Source of the DNA: DATEBA01 sp035288045
Lineage (GTDB): Bacteria > Actinomycetota > UBA4738 > HRBIN12
DNA length: 33,149 bases
Assembly (NCBI GenBank): GCA_035288045.1
Contig: DATEBA010000044.1
Coordinates: 1-33,149, forward strand
Direction: 5' to 3'
Of the stretch, positions 1 through 7,368 are shown piece by piece. A model generated the notes under the pieces. That model did not search any database and had not been told where the DNA came from. It worked only from the letters and a program-made list of their open reading frames with translations. The translations under genes were made by a program, and so were the position numbers. Position 1 is the first letter of the stretch. Every line of letters begins with the position of its first letter.

Positions 1-495
1 CATCAGCACGAGGTCGCCGGGACGGACCCGCCAGTCGACCACGACGTCGCCCGGATCTCGAGAGCCGCACACGGCGAACCGCGCGGCGCCGTACAGCGTC
101 ACGACCGCGACCAGACGCCGGTACCACTTGCCGTCGAGATGCGGGGTGATGCCGATCGACCCGGGGAGGTAGTGCGCGACGCCGACCTCGTTCGGTTTCC
201 AGCTCGCTAGCCCGCGGACGCCGCCGCCGTGCGAGCGGACCAGGACCCGGAGGTGCTCGCAGAGCTGCCGCGTGAGCGGGAACGCGTCCATCGGCGCGCG
301 GATGTCGTAGCCGTCGATCTGCTGCCGCACGGGACCGAACTCCTCCTCGAAGGGAGCGAACGGGCCGGCGTCGATCTCGCGTCGGAGCCGGCGGCCAAAC
401 CCGTCGTCCAGCGCACGCGGCACGTGGGCGGCACCGTCGCGCGCGGCCGCGCGGAGCGAGGCGCGAAGGTCGAGATCGCGAGCGAGCGCGGGCAT
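1..495 (-). CDS. 2OG-Fe(II) oxygenase-like protein, C-terminus off the left edge
   Basis: An open frame of 165 codons from the ATG at 495 runs off the left edge, so the C-terminus is missing. The segment with HYLPGSIGITPHLDG (about residues 108-122) resembles the jelly-roll of Fe(II)/2-oxoglutarate oxygenases of the AlkB / 2OG-FeII_Oxy type. It has an H-x-D metal pair (H119, D121) followed by hydrophobic strands and RPGDLVLM. The distal histidine and the 2OG-binding arginine would lie beyond the edge. The start lies 2 bases after the stop of the CPBP gene, so the two are probably co-transcribed and translationally coupled. The substrate cannot be told. The family assignment rests on one motif and its surroundings. 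Confidence 0.68.
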   Translation of the reverse strand, partial: MPALARDLDLRASLRAAARDGAAHVPRALDDGFGRRLRREIDAGPFAPFEEEFGPVRQQIDGYDIRAPMDAFPLTRQLCEHLRVLVRSHGGGVRGLASWKPNEVGVAHYLPGSIGITPHLDGKWYRRLVAVVTLYGAARFAVCGSRDPGDVVVDWRVRPGDLVLM

Positions 496-497
496 CT

Positions 498-1238
498 TCA
501 GAACCCCGGCAGCCGGTCGCGGAAGAGGATGAAGCCGACTCCCGCGGCGACGTCGAGGAGGAAGTGGGCCACCACGAGCGGCCAGGCGCGCCTGGTCCGC
601 AGGAACACAGCGCCGAAAAGGAGACCGAGCGCGAGGTTGCCGGCGAACGCGCCCCACCCCTGATAGAGGTGGTAGGCGCCGCGAAGGAGGGCGCTGGCCC
701 CGACGGCGGCCGAGCCGGTCCACCGCAGCTGCCGCAGACGTGTCACCAGGTACCCGACCGCGACGACCTCCTCGAGGAGGGCGGCCTGCACCGACCCGAG
801 GAGGAGTACGGGGATCGTCCACCAGTGCCCGAGCGGCGGCACGGGCACGACGAAGCGGTTAACGCCAAGCTCGACGGAAACGAGGTAGACCCCGAGGCCG
901 GCGAGGCCGGTCACGGCGAAGAGCGCCAACCCGCGGACGAAGTCCCGGCCTCGCCGGCCTCGGCCCAGCCCGATCGCCTGTGCCCCCTCGCCGCTCCGGC
1001 GCACCAGGTGCAGGACGAGCCAGACCGGAGCCAGGTCAAGGATCGTGCCGGCGAGCTGCCGGGCGAGATTCACCTGCGGGAACGAGAAGGTGTAGACGCC
1101 CGCAACCGGTGCCTCGAACAGGTCGATGACGGCGTAGACGGCGCTCCCGACGAGCGACAGCGCCAGGACGACACCGACCTCCTCGGCGAGGGTCCTCGCG
1201 GAGGTCGCGGGCGCAGGCACGCGCTCCTCCGTGCGCAT
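498..1238 (-). CDS. CPBP family intramembrane metalloprotease
   Basis: A 246-residue polytopic membrane protein with hydrophobic segments near residues 20-40, 60-80, 102-122, 140-160, 175-190 and 195-230. It has the CPBP (CAAX protease / bacteriocin-processing) signatures: a di-glutamate EEVV at about 156-159, a histidine in AYHLYQG (H190), and a final AHFLLD (H225). The Arg that usually follows the EE pair (EExxxR) is Val here (EEVVAVGY), a variant I associate with actinobacterial members. The family cleaves substrates within the membrane; some members are immunity or prenyl-protein proteases, and the target here is unknown. The ATG is preceded by a -10-like TAGAGT six bases upstream and no Shine-Dalgarno, suggesting a leaderless mRNA. 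It reads into the oxygenase-like gene 2 bases downstream. Confidence 0.85.
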   Translation of the reverse strand: MRTEERVPAPATSARTLAEEVGVVLALSLVGSAVYAVIDLFEAPVAGVYTFSFPQVNLARQLAGTILDLAPVWLVLHLVRRSGEGAQAIGLGRGRRGRDFVRGLALFAVTGLAGLGVYLVSVELGVNRFVVPVPPLGHWWTIPVLLLGSVQAALLEEVVAVGYLVTRLRQLRWTGSAAVGASALLRGAYHLYQGWGAFAGNLALGLLFGAVFLRTRRAWPLVVAHFLLDVAAGVGFILFRDRLPGF

Positions 1239-1244
1239 GAGGGC

Positions 1245-1250
1245 ACTCTA
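1245..1250 (-). promoter_or_regulatory. -10-like TAGAGT, leaderless start of CPBP gene
   Basis: On the minus strand TAGAGT ends six bases before the ATG at 1238. No Shine-Dalgarno lies between, so the transcript would begin at or next to the start codon. No clear -35 was seen. Confidence 0.5.
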
Positions 1251-1282
1251 CGCCGGCTCGCGGCTTGCGCTGGGCGCGCAGG

Positions 1283-1993
1283 TCAGGAGGCCGGCAGCCG
1301 GACCTCCACCATCAGCAGCTCCGTCGGCTCCTCGGCCTGGAGCGCGATCCTCGGTTCGACGACGATGCGCGCCCCGTCCCCGGTGAGTACCTTCTCGTCG
1401 TTCACGCTTAGCGACCCCTCGATCACATAGAGGTACCCGCCCTGGTCTCGATCGAACTCGTGGTTCAGCCGGGAGCCTGCGGTCATCGACGACACGTACA
1501 CCGCGGCGTCCTGATGCACGCGCACCGCGTCCCTCCCCTCGCCGCTCACGACCTTCAGCAGCCGGTCGGTCCGGTCCTTTCTCGAGAACGCCTTCTGCTC
1601 GACCCCCGGCTCGAGCCCGGGCTCCGCGGGAAGGATCCACATCTGGATGAACCGAAGGGGTTCGGTTTCCGAGCCGTTCTGCTCCGAGTGCCACGCGCCG
1701 CGGCCGAGCGTCATCCGCTGCACCGATCCGGCGGGCAGCATCCCGGGAGGCCCGCCCACGTCGTCTTGGTGCCGGAACGTCCCTGACACGACGAAGGTGA
1801 GCCCCTCGATATCGCGGTGAGGATGCATCGGCCAGATCGCACCGGGGACCAGCATGTCGTCGTTGAACACCCGGAGCGTGCCGAAGCCCATGTTCGTCGG
1901 GTCGAAGTACTCGTCGAAGGAGAAGTGCCAGCGGGCGCGGAACCACCCGCCGTCCTTCGCGTAGATCTCGGCGTCGCGGCGAACCTCGATCAC
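1283..1993 (-). CDS. Pirin family protein
   Basis: A 236-residue bicupin of the pirin / YhhW type. All four metal ligands expected for the N-terminal cupin are present: H57 and H59 in MHPHRD, then H102 and E104 in GAWHSEQN. The C-terminal half (GGYLYVIEGSLSVN onward) is the degenerate second cupin. Bacterial pirins include quercetin dioxygenases and regulators of central metabolism; which applies here cannot be seen. The GTG start at 1993 (IEVRRDAEIY) is preceded by a -10-like TAGGCT seven bases upstream, with no ribosome binding site. The CPBP gene follows 44 bases downstream with its own -10-like element, so the two may be separate transcripts. Confidence 0.92.
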   Translation of the reverse strand: MIEVRRDAEIYAKDGGWFRARWHFSFDEYFDPTNMGFGTLRVFNDDMLVPGAIWPMHPHRDIEGLTFVVSGTFRHQDDVGGPPGMLPAGSVQRMTLGRGAWHSEQNGSETEPLRFIQMWILPAEPGLEPGVEQKAFSRKDRTDRLLKVVSGEGRDAVRVHQDAAVYVSSMTAGSRLNHEFDRDQGGYLYVIEGSLSVNDEKVLTGDGARIVVEPRIALQAEEPTELLMVEVRLPAS

Positions 1994-2000
1994 GAGGCCG

Positions 2001-2006
2001 AGCCTA
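2001..2006 (-). promoter_or_regulatory. -10-like TAGGCT, leaderless start of pirin gene
   Basis: TAGGCT on the minus strand ends seven bases before the GTG at 1993, with no Shine-Dalgarno in between. Confidence 0.45.
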
Positions 2007-2026
2007 GCCCGACTCCCCGTTAGGGG

Positions 2027-2479
2027 CTACCAGCCGCCCGAGCACTGAGACGCGCTCGACGTGTCGACGCGTCCGTAGGTGACAAGGTCGTAGGTGGCCG
2101 CGATGCAGAGCGCCGTGCCCGACCCGCTCTCCGTCACCATCACGACCGTCGTGTCGGTCACGCCGCGGATGCCGATCTGCTCGGGGCCCGCAGCTCCGGT
2201 AGTGAAGGAGGCGCTCGGCTCGTACTGCTCGGCGACCTGCGGCGAGAAGCCCACGAACGACCCACGGTCGACGAAGTACACCTGCGCTCCCGCCATGGCG
2301 TTCCGCAGGTCGGTCTGGGCCGAGAGATTGTTGGCCGTCGAGACCGTGGCGAGCCCTTGATCGAGCGCCCCCTCCTGACGGTCGACCAGGAGGAAGATCG
2401 GAAGGGTGGCGAGGACCCCGGCGAGGAGCACCATCGCGACCACCGGGCCAAGGCTCATCTCCCCGCGTTCCGTGCGCAT
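2027..2479 (-). CDS. Type IV pilin-like secreted protein
   Basis: A 150-residue protein with a short charged N-terminus (MRTERGEMS), one strongly hydrophobic helix (about residues 9-31), then a soluble domain. The order of helix, a LRNAMAGAQVYFVDRGSF-like segment and a C-terminal region with two cysteines (about C125 and C146) resembles minor pilins and type II pseudopilins, where the cysteines close the D-loop. The G-E-M-S-L junction could be a prepilin peptidase site, but the usual Glu at +5 is not there. The start ATG has a good Shine-Dalgarno (GGAGGT, about 5 bases upstream). No pilus assembly gene lies nearby. It could instead be a generic membrane-anchored secreted protein. Confidence 0.55.
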   Translation of the reverse strand: MRTERGEMSLGPVVAMVLLAGVLATLPIFLLVDRQEGALDQGLATVSTANNLSAQTDLRNAMAGAQVYFVDRGSFVGFSPQVAEQYEPSASFTTGAAGPEQIGIRGVTDTTVVMVTESGSGTALCIAATYDLVTYGRVDTSSASQCSGGW

Positions 2480-2517
2480 CGCACACCTCCGGCGACAGCG
2501 CGGGGCTTCCGCGCCGC

Positions 2518-2523
2518 ATCCTA
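2518..2523 (-). promoter_or_regulatory. -10-like TAGGAT with leader and RBS, pilin-like gene
   Basis: TAGGAT on the minus strand lies 38 bases before the ATG at 2479. The leader holds a GGAGGT ribosome binding site, so this is a conventional leadered start. Confidence 0.3.
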
Positions 2524-2557
2524 GGTAATCGGCGCGGGACGCGGCTCGCTGAAGCGA

Positions 2558-2791
2558 CTAGAACTGGAGGACCGGGCAGGTGAGGGTGCGGGTGACCCCT
2601 TCGACCTCCTGGATCCTGAGCACGACGCTCTTGGCCAGCCCGTCGAGGTCGTCGGCGTCGGCACGGGCTATCACGTCGTAGGGACCGGTCACACCGTCCA
2701 CCGCGATGATGCCCTTTATCCCCGAGAGCTCACGGGTCACGTGCGTGGCCTTGCCTACCTCGGTCTGGATAAGGATGTATGCGCTGACCAC
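2558..2791 (-). CDS. Lrp/AsnC ligand-binding domain protein (no HTH)
   Basis: A 77-residue protein consisting only of the Lrp/AsnC C-terminal effector-binding (RAM) domain. The typical pattern is present: AYILIQTEVGK strand, helix, GVTGPYDVIARADADD, helix, and EGVTRTLTCPVLQF. There is no DNA-binding helix-turn-helix. Such stand-alone domains oligomerise and bind amino acids; some modulate full-length Lrp proteins. The GTG start at 2791 is supported by a GAGGAGG ribosome binding site about 6 bases upstream, with a possible -10 TACGAT at 2819-2824. It is divergent from the GH4 gene. Confidence 0.9.
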   Translation of the reverse strand: MVSAYILIQTEVGKATHVTRELSGIKGIIAVDGVTGPYDVIARADADDLDGLAKSVVLRIQEVEGVTRTLTCPVLQF

Positions 2792-2940
2792 GGTCGCCTC
2801 CTCGGATCAGGGACCCACATCGTAGCCTTTCCCTCGGAGCGCCCGCCAACGAGCGGTGCGGCGCCCGTCGGGGGGTCGCGACAGGGATAGCGCCCGGAGC
2901 CGCGCTGGTATCGTTCGTGACTCACTCGCAGGGAGAGGAC

Positions 2941-4242
2941 ATGCCCAAGGTCACCCTGATCGGCGCCGGCAGCGTCGAGTTCACGCGGAGCATCCTCGCG
3001 GACATCTGCTCGTTCGAGGAGCTCCGGGGCCAGCTCCGGATCGCGCTCCACGACATCGACCCGGAGCGCTTGGCGACGGCCGAGAAGGTCGCCCGCGTCA
3101 CGAGCGAGCGCACCGGCGCCGGGGCGATGATCGAGGCGCACGTCGACCGCGGTCCGGCGTTCGACGGCGCCGACTACCTGGTGAACGAGATCCAGGTCGG
3201 CGGCTTCGACGCGACGCTCCGAGACTTCGAGATCCCCCGGAAGTTCGGCGTTCGCCAGACGATCGCCGACACGCTGGGGATCGGCGGCATCTTCCGCGGC
3301 CTCCGCACGATCCCGGTCATGGTCGTGATGGCGAACGAGATGGCGGAACGTTGCCCCGACGGGCTGCTCCTCAACTACACCAATCCGATGGCGATGGTGC
3401 CGTGGGGCATATACGCGGGCTCGCGATTCGGAAACGTTGTCGGGGTCTGCCACTCGGTGCGCGACACGCACGCGTTCCTCGCCCGGACGGTGGGAGTCCC
3501 GCAGGACCAGATCGAGTTCGCCACGGCCGGCTTCAACCACCAGGCGTTCGTCCTCACGTTCCGGCGCAAGGCAACAGGTGAGGACCTCTACCCGCGCCTA
3601 CGGGAGATGGTCGAGGCCGACCCCGATGGGTTGGGCCGCAGGGTTCGCGCGGAGCTCTTCAAGCGGTTCGGCTACTTCCCCACGGAATCGAGCGAGCACT
3701 CGAGCGAGTATGTGCCATGGTTCCTCCCCCACGAGGACCAGATCGAGCGGTTCCGGATCCCCGTCGACGAATACATCCTCCGCAGCCGCGAGAACCTGGA
3801 GGAGTACGAGCGCGTCAAGGCGGCGGTCGAGGGGGACGGGTTCCCGATCGCCCCTACGAGCGAGCTCGCCTCCGAGATAGTGCACGCGATCGAGACGGAC
3901 GCGCCCCGTGAGCTGTACGTGAACGTTCGGAACGGCGACCTGATAGACGGGCTCTCCGCGGACGCCTGCGTCGAGGTGCCGGCGACCGTCGATGCCGGCG
4001 GCGTCCACCCACGACGGATCGGTGCGCTCCCCTCGCAGCTCCTGGCGCTTCACCGAACGTTCCTGAACGTCGTCGAGCTCACGGTGAGCGCAGCGCTCGA
4101 GGAGAGCCGCGACCTCGTCTACCAGGCGGCGCTGCTCGACCCGAACACCGCCGCGACGCTAACGACCGAGGAGATCGTCGCGATGTGCGACCAGCTGATC
4201 GAGGCTCACGGCGCGCTGATGCCCGCAGGCATACGTCGTTAG
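2941..4242 (+). CDS. GH4 family glycosidase (alpha-galactosidase/glucosidase type)
   Basis: A 433-residue family 4 glycoside hydrolase, a family that needs NAD and a divalent metal and works by oxidation-elimination at C3. The N-terminus has the Rossmann glycine motif (GAGSVEF, residues 8-14) with an acidic residue in HDIDPER. NYTNPM, the metal cysteine in GVCHSV (C170) and the metal histidine in FNHQAF (H200) follow. CHSV argues for the alpha-galactosidase / alpha-glucosidase branch rather than phospho-glycosidases, but the substrate is not certain. The ATG at 2941 has GGGAGAGG just upstream and is preferred over an in-frame GTG at 2917. Its stop overlaps that of the convergent MFS gene. It probably belongs functionally with the neighbouring sugar genes. 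Confidence 0.9.
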   Translation: MPKVTLIGAGSVEFTRSILADICSFEELRGQLRIALHDIDPERLATAEKVARVTSERTGAGAMIEAHVDRGPAFDGADYLVNEIQVGGFDATLRDFEIPRKFGVRQTIADTLGIGGIFRGLRTIPVMVVMANEMAERCPDGLLLNYTNPMAMVPWGIYAGSRFGNVVGVCHSVRDTHAFLARTVGVPQDQIEFATAGFNHQAFVLTFRRKATGEDLYPRLREMVEADPDGLGRRVRAELFKRFGYFPTESSEHSSEYVPWFLPHEDQIERFRIPVDEYILRSRENLEEYERVKAAVEGDGFPIAPTSELASEIVHAIETDAPRELYVNVRNGDLIDGLSADACVEVPATVDAGGVHPRRIGALPSQLLALHRTFLNVVELTVSAALEESRDLVYQAALLDPNTAATLTTEEIVAMCDQLIEAHGALMPAGIRR

Positions 4243-5462
4243 CCGGCCTCGGAGCCGTGCGGCGGCACCGGGGCGACATCGATCTCCTGCGGTCGGCGCA
4301 GAAGAGGGGTGTCGAGAGCGAACGCGGCGAGCGCGGCTCCTGCGAAGGCGAGGGCCGAGGCCGCGACGTAGACGGTGACCGAGCCGAAGCGACCGTAGAG
4401 GAACCCGCCGAGGAGGCTCCCGAAGATCTGGCCCATGCCGAACCCGACCGTTCCCGAGATCGACAGACCGGTTGAGTGCAGCGCCGGGCGCACGAGTTTG
4501 CCTACGATCGCGATGCCGCTCGTGAACAGCAACCCGAACCCGACCCCCTCGAACACAGTGGTGAGCGAGAGGAGCACCGGGCTGGTGATGAGCCCCCAGA
4601 CGAGGAAGCCGGTCGCGTACACGACCGCCCCGACCAGGTAGACGAACCGCAGGCCGAAGCGCGCCGCCATCCGGGATGAAGCCAGCATCACCGGCACCTC
4701 GACCGCACCGCCGAGGGCGAGACCGAAGCCGACCGTGCGCAGGCCGCCGCCACTGTCCTCGATCCGGAGCGCGATGAAGTTCCAGGCGGCGGCGAAACCG
4801 GTCCACGTTAGGAGCGACGCGGCGAGGAAGGCCCGGTAACGCGAGGACTCACGTAGCACGGTCCCGACGGCGCCCAGACGACCGTGGCCCTCCGAGCGGC
4901 TCGGCTCGTCGCGCCCGAGCGCGAAGCTCCACGCGAGGATCGTCACCGCCATCGCCGCGAAAGCGATGAGCGTCCACTCAACGCCCACGCTCGAGAGCCA
5001 CAGACCGAGCAGCAGCGTCATGAGCGCGTAGCTCAGGCTCTCCCAGGCACGGATGAAGCCGTAGCGGTGGATGCGCTCCTCGCCCAACAGCGCCAGCGCG
5101 ATCGCGTCGACGTTCGGGCCGAGGGTGCCCCCGACCGCGGCGAAGAGCATCGCCGCCGGCGCTATCACGGCGAAGCCGCCCTCCGCGGCGAAGAGGAGGA
5201 GCGCGAACACCGCGGCCGCAACCGACCCGGTCTGCAGGATCGTGCGACGGCCGAACCGGGTGTCGGCGAGATGCCCCCACCAAGGGTTCATCGCGATCCG
5301 GGCCAGCGCCATCAACGAGAAGACGGTTCCTATCTGCTCGGGGCGAAGATCCCTGGAGCGCAGGAACGGCGCGAAGAACGGGAAGAACGCCGCGATGAGC
5401 ATCCCGAACAGGACGAAGAGCACCTGCACCCCGACCAGCGCCGACACGCGGGTGGCCTTCAC
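4239..5462 (-). CDS. MFS transporter
   Basis: A 407-residue major facilitator with about 12 hydrophobic segments. The cytoplasmic loop after helix 2 reads GHLADTRFGRR, the conserved MFS loop motif. The N-terminus (QVLFVLFGMLIAAFFPFF) fits the MFS_1-like group near LacY and nucleoside:proton symporters, so a sugar or nucleoside substrate is reasonable but unproven. The GTG start at 5462 overlaps the TGA of the amidohydrolase gene as GTGA, and the hydrophobic domain begins soon after, which favours this start over upstream ones. It is last in the DeoR-amidohydrolase-MFS operon. Its stop shares TTAG (4239-4242) with the convergent GH4 stop. Confidence 0.87.
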   Translation of the reverse strand: MKATRVSALVGVQVLFVLFGMLIAAFFPFFAPFLRSRDLRPEQIGTVFSLMALARIAMNPWWGHLADTRFGRRTILQTGSVAAAVFALLLFAAEGGFAVIAPAAMLFAAVGGTLGPNVDAIALALLGEERIHRYGFIRAWESLSYALMTLLLGLWLSSVGVEWTLIAFAAMAVTILAWSFALGRDEPSRSEGHGRLGAVGTVLRESSRYRAFLAASLLTWTGFAAAWNFIALRIEDSGGGLRTVGFGLALGGAVEVPVMLASSRMAARFGLRFVYLVGAVVYATGFLVWGLITSPVLLSLTTVFEGVGFGLLFTSGIAIVGKLVRPALHSTGLSISGTVGFGMGQIFGSLLGGFLYGRFGSVTVYVAASALAFAGAALAAFALDTPLLRRPQEIDVAPVPPHGSEAG

Positions 5463-6535
5463 GCGGCGAGTCTGGGGATCAGCCGGAGCGCGTTGTCCGC
5501 GTAGACATTCCGGAGCTCGTCGTCGGGGAGACCGAGGCCAGAGATCGCCCATCTGCCCTGCGGCGGAACCTCTTCCGTCGAGTATGCGAAGTGCTCGTCA
5601 TCGGTCTCCAGGTACCGGAAGTGGATCGCGTACTCGGCGATGTCCGGCGTGAGATCCATGCCGAAAACGATGCGATCGGGATGCTCTAGGAACAGCCGCC
5701 TGGCCGCACGAGGCTGTCGGCCGAGCTCGGCGATCCGCGCCGCGATGTCGACGTGGAAGTTCGGGTAGGCCTCGAGCATCCCCGAGACCCACGCGAGGTC
5801 CTCCGCGTAGCACCCGACGTGGGCACCGACGAACGTCGTCCGATGGTGCCGGGCCACGAGCGACTCGAGCGCATCGATGATGCGCTCGAACGCCGGGAAG
5901 CGTTCGCGGTCCCCGAACCACCAGTCCGGATGCGCGAGCAGCTCCTCGAGTCGCTCGTTCGTAGCATCGAGCGGGCCGAAGAAGGCGACGGGATCGCCGA
6001 CGTGGATGAGGACGGGCAGCCGGAGGTCGGCCGCTGCCTCCCAGAGATCCGCCAGGCGCTCGTCGTCGGGCATCAGGAGCTCGCCGCGTTCATCGCGGAG
6101 CCGGAGCCCGAGGTCCTTCCAGACCTTGAGGCCCTTCGCGCCCGCCTCGGCAGCCCGTTCCAGCTGTGCCGCAAGCCGTTCGCCCGATCCCGGATCCCCG
6201 AGCACCGACCAGTCAGGGTGGCAGAAGGTCGCGAACCGCCCCGGGTGGGCCCGGTCGTACCGATCGAGGTTCGCCTCCAGCTCGTCACCCCAGAGCCCGT
6301 CGAGGTTCACGACCGCGCGCAAGTTGCATGCGTCCATCAGATCGAGCAGCGCCGGTACGTCGGGCGCGGCCCAACCCCGCCCCGGCTCGGGCCAGCGTCC
6401 CAGATGGTTGTGGGCGTCGACCACAGGGAACCGGGCGCGCGGAACCTCGTGGGCCTCGAGCCGGAGCGATGGCGCCGGCCGGTAGTCGCCCAGGCGGAGC
6501 TCGCGGAGGGCGGGGTCGATCCCGGAGGGGTCCAC
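5459..6535 (-). CDS. Amidohydrolase family protein (Amidohydro_2)
   Basis: A 358-residue TIM-barrel metal hydrolase. VVDAHNHLG supplies the first two metal histidines (H42, H44). IHVGDP (H178), GAHVGC (H239) and FGMDLTPD (D294) give the later barrel-end ligands, matching PF04909. Members hydrolyse lactones, decarboxylate aromatic acids or cleave C-N bonds. In a sugar operon a lactone or derivatised sugar is a fair guess, but this is inference. I chose the GTG at 6535, four bases after the DeoR stop; a longer frame reaches 6583 inside the DeoR gene but begins with a low-complexity basic stretch. It overlaps the MFS start by GTGA. Confidence 0.85.
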   Translation of the reverse strand: MDPSGIDPALRELRLGDYRPAPSLRLEAHEVPRARFPVVDAHNHLGRWPEPGRGWAAPDVPALLDLMDACNLRAVVNLDGLWGDELEANLDRYDRAHPGRFATFCHPDWSVLGDPGSGERLAAQLERAAEAGAKGLKVWKDLGLRLRDERGELLMPDDERLADLWEAAADLRLPVLIHVGDPVAFFGPLDATNERLEELLAHPDWWFGDRERFPAFERIIDALESLVARHHRTTFVGAHVGCYAEDLAWVSGMLEAYPNFHVDIAARIAELGRQPRAARRLFLEHPDRIVFGMDLTPDIAEYAIHFRYLETDDEHFAYSTEEVPPQGRWAISGLGLPDDELRNVYADNALRLIPRLAA

Positions 6536-6539
6536 AGAC

Positions 6540-7298
6540 TCAGACCGTCGTGACTTCGACGCCGCCGTCCGCCAGCGCGGCAAGCGTGTCGCGGTCGCCC
6601 GGGTCGTCGGTGATCAGACGGTCGACCAGCTCGATCGGGCAGATCTGCGCGAACGCGACCCTGCCTATCTTCGAGCTATCGGCGACGACGACGACGCGCT
6701 TCGCCCTCTCGACCAGCGCGCGGTTCGTGCGAGCCTCGATCTCGTGGTGGGTCGTCAGCCCAACCTCCGACGAGATGCCGTCCACCCCTAGGAATACGAC
6801 GTCCAGGTTCAGACCCGAGAGACTGTGCTCCGCGAGAGGGCCGACGAGCTCGTAGGACTCGCTCCTGGCGACACCTCCGGTGACCACGAGCTTCAGGTTC
6901 GGTCGGACCGCAAGCTCCGAGGCGATGTTCAACGCGTTCGTCACGACGGTGAGCCGCCTCCGGTCCACGAGCGCCCGCGCCACCTCGGTCGTGGTCGTCC
7001 CGCCGGTGAGCCCGACCGCCATGCCGTCGGCAACCATCTCCGCGGCCGCTCGAGCGATCCGGCGCTTCTCCTCATGGTGGTGCGCGCCCTTGTACCGGAG
7101 CGGCAGCTCGTAGGACACGCCCTGCGCCACGGCGCCGCCGTGGGTCCGCGCCAGGAGCCTCTGCTCCTCCAGTAGCTCCAGATCGCGCCGCACGGTTGCC
7201 GCCGAGACCCCCAGGTCGGCGCAGAGGGCCGCGACGCCGACGCTGCCCCCGTCGGAGAGGCGCTCGAGGATCGCGGAAAGGCGCTCGGCCTGGCGCAT
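6540..7298 (-). CDS. DeoR/GlpR family transcriptional regulator
   Basis: A 252-residue DeoR-type repressor. The N-terminal winged helix-turn-helix contains VAALCADLGVSAATVRRDLELLEE (residues 22-45) followed by the wing RTHGGAV. The C-terminal sugar-phosphate sensor (DeoRC) has GLTGGTTTTEVARAL near residue 90, VVTGG, and VVVADSSKIGRVAF. The family is typically inactivated by a phosphorylated sugar made in the pathway it controls. It leads an operon with the amidohydrolase and MFS genes and is divergent from the SIS isomerase, so it probably controls both directions. The ATG at 7298 follows TATACT by six bases, with no ribosome binding site. Confidence 0.93.
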   Translation of the reverse strand: MRQAERLSAILERLSDGGSVGVAALCADLGVSAATVRRDLELLEEQRLLARTHGGAVAQGVSYELPLRYKGAHHHEEKRRIARAAAEMVADGMAVGLTGGTTTTEVARALVDRRRLTVVTNALNIASELAVRPNLKLVVTGGVARSESYELVGPLAEHSLSGLNLDVVFLGVDGISSEVGLTTHHEIEARTNRALVERAKRVVVVADSSKIGRVAFAQICPIELVDRLITDDPGDRDTLAALADGGVEVTTV

Positions 7299-7304
7299 GT
7301 CCCG

Positions 7305-7310
7305 AGTATA
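7305..7310 (-). promoter_or_regulatory. -10-like TATACT, leaderless start of DeoR gene
   Basis: TATACT on the minus strand (5 of 6 matches to TATAAT) ends six bases before the ATG at 7298. It is the best -10 match in the window. Confidence 0.6.
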
Positions 7311-7330
7311 GGGAGCGAGCGCGGTTCGCG

Positions 7331-7360
7331 TTGCATTCGTGCACACTTCTGCTCTAGAGT
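7331..7360 (+). promoter_or_regulatory. Promoter of SIS isomerase gene, leaderless
   Basis: A weak -35 TTGCAT (7331-7336) and a -10-like TAGAGT (7355-7360) are 18 bases apart. The ATG at 7369 comes eight bases after the -10 and lacks a ribosome binding site. The same 70-base divergent region contains the 6-base palindrome GTGCAC (7340-7345), which may be part of a DeoR operator; that is speculative. Confidence 0.5.
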
Positions 7361-7368
7361 GCCTCCGA

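Noticed and set aside
564..1430. Long open frame on the plus strand opposite the CPBP and pirin genes
   Set aside because: Its translation is low-complexity, rich in Arg, Glu, Pro and Gly with no domain, and it covers parts of two well-recognised genes on the other strand. Typical antisense frame of high-GC DNA.
2917..2940. Upstream GTG start for the GH4 gene
   Set aside because: The ribosome binding site GGGAGAGG lies inside this extension and serves the ATG at 2941, and the Rossmann motif normally begins right at the N-terminus.
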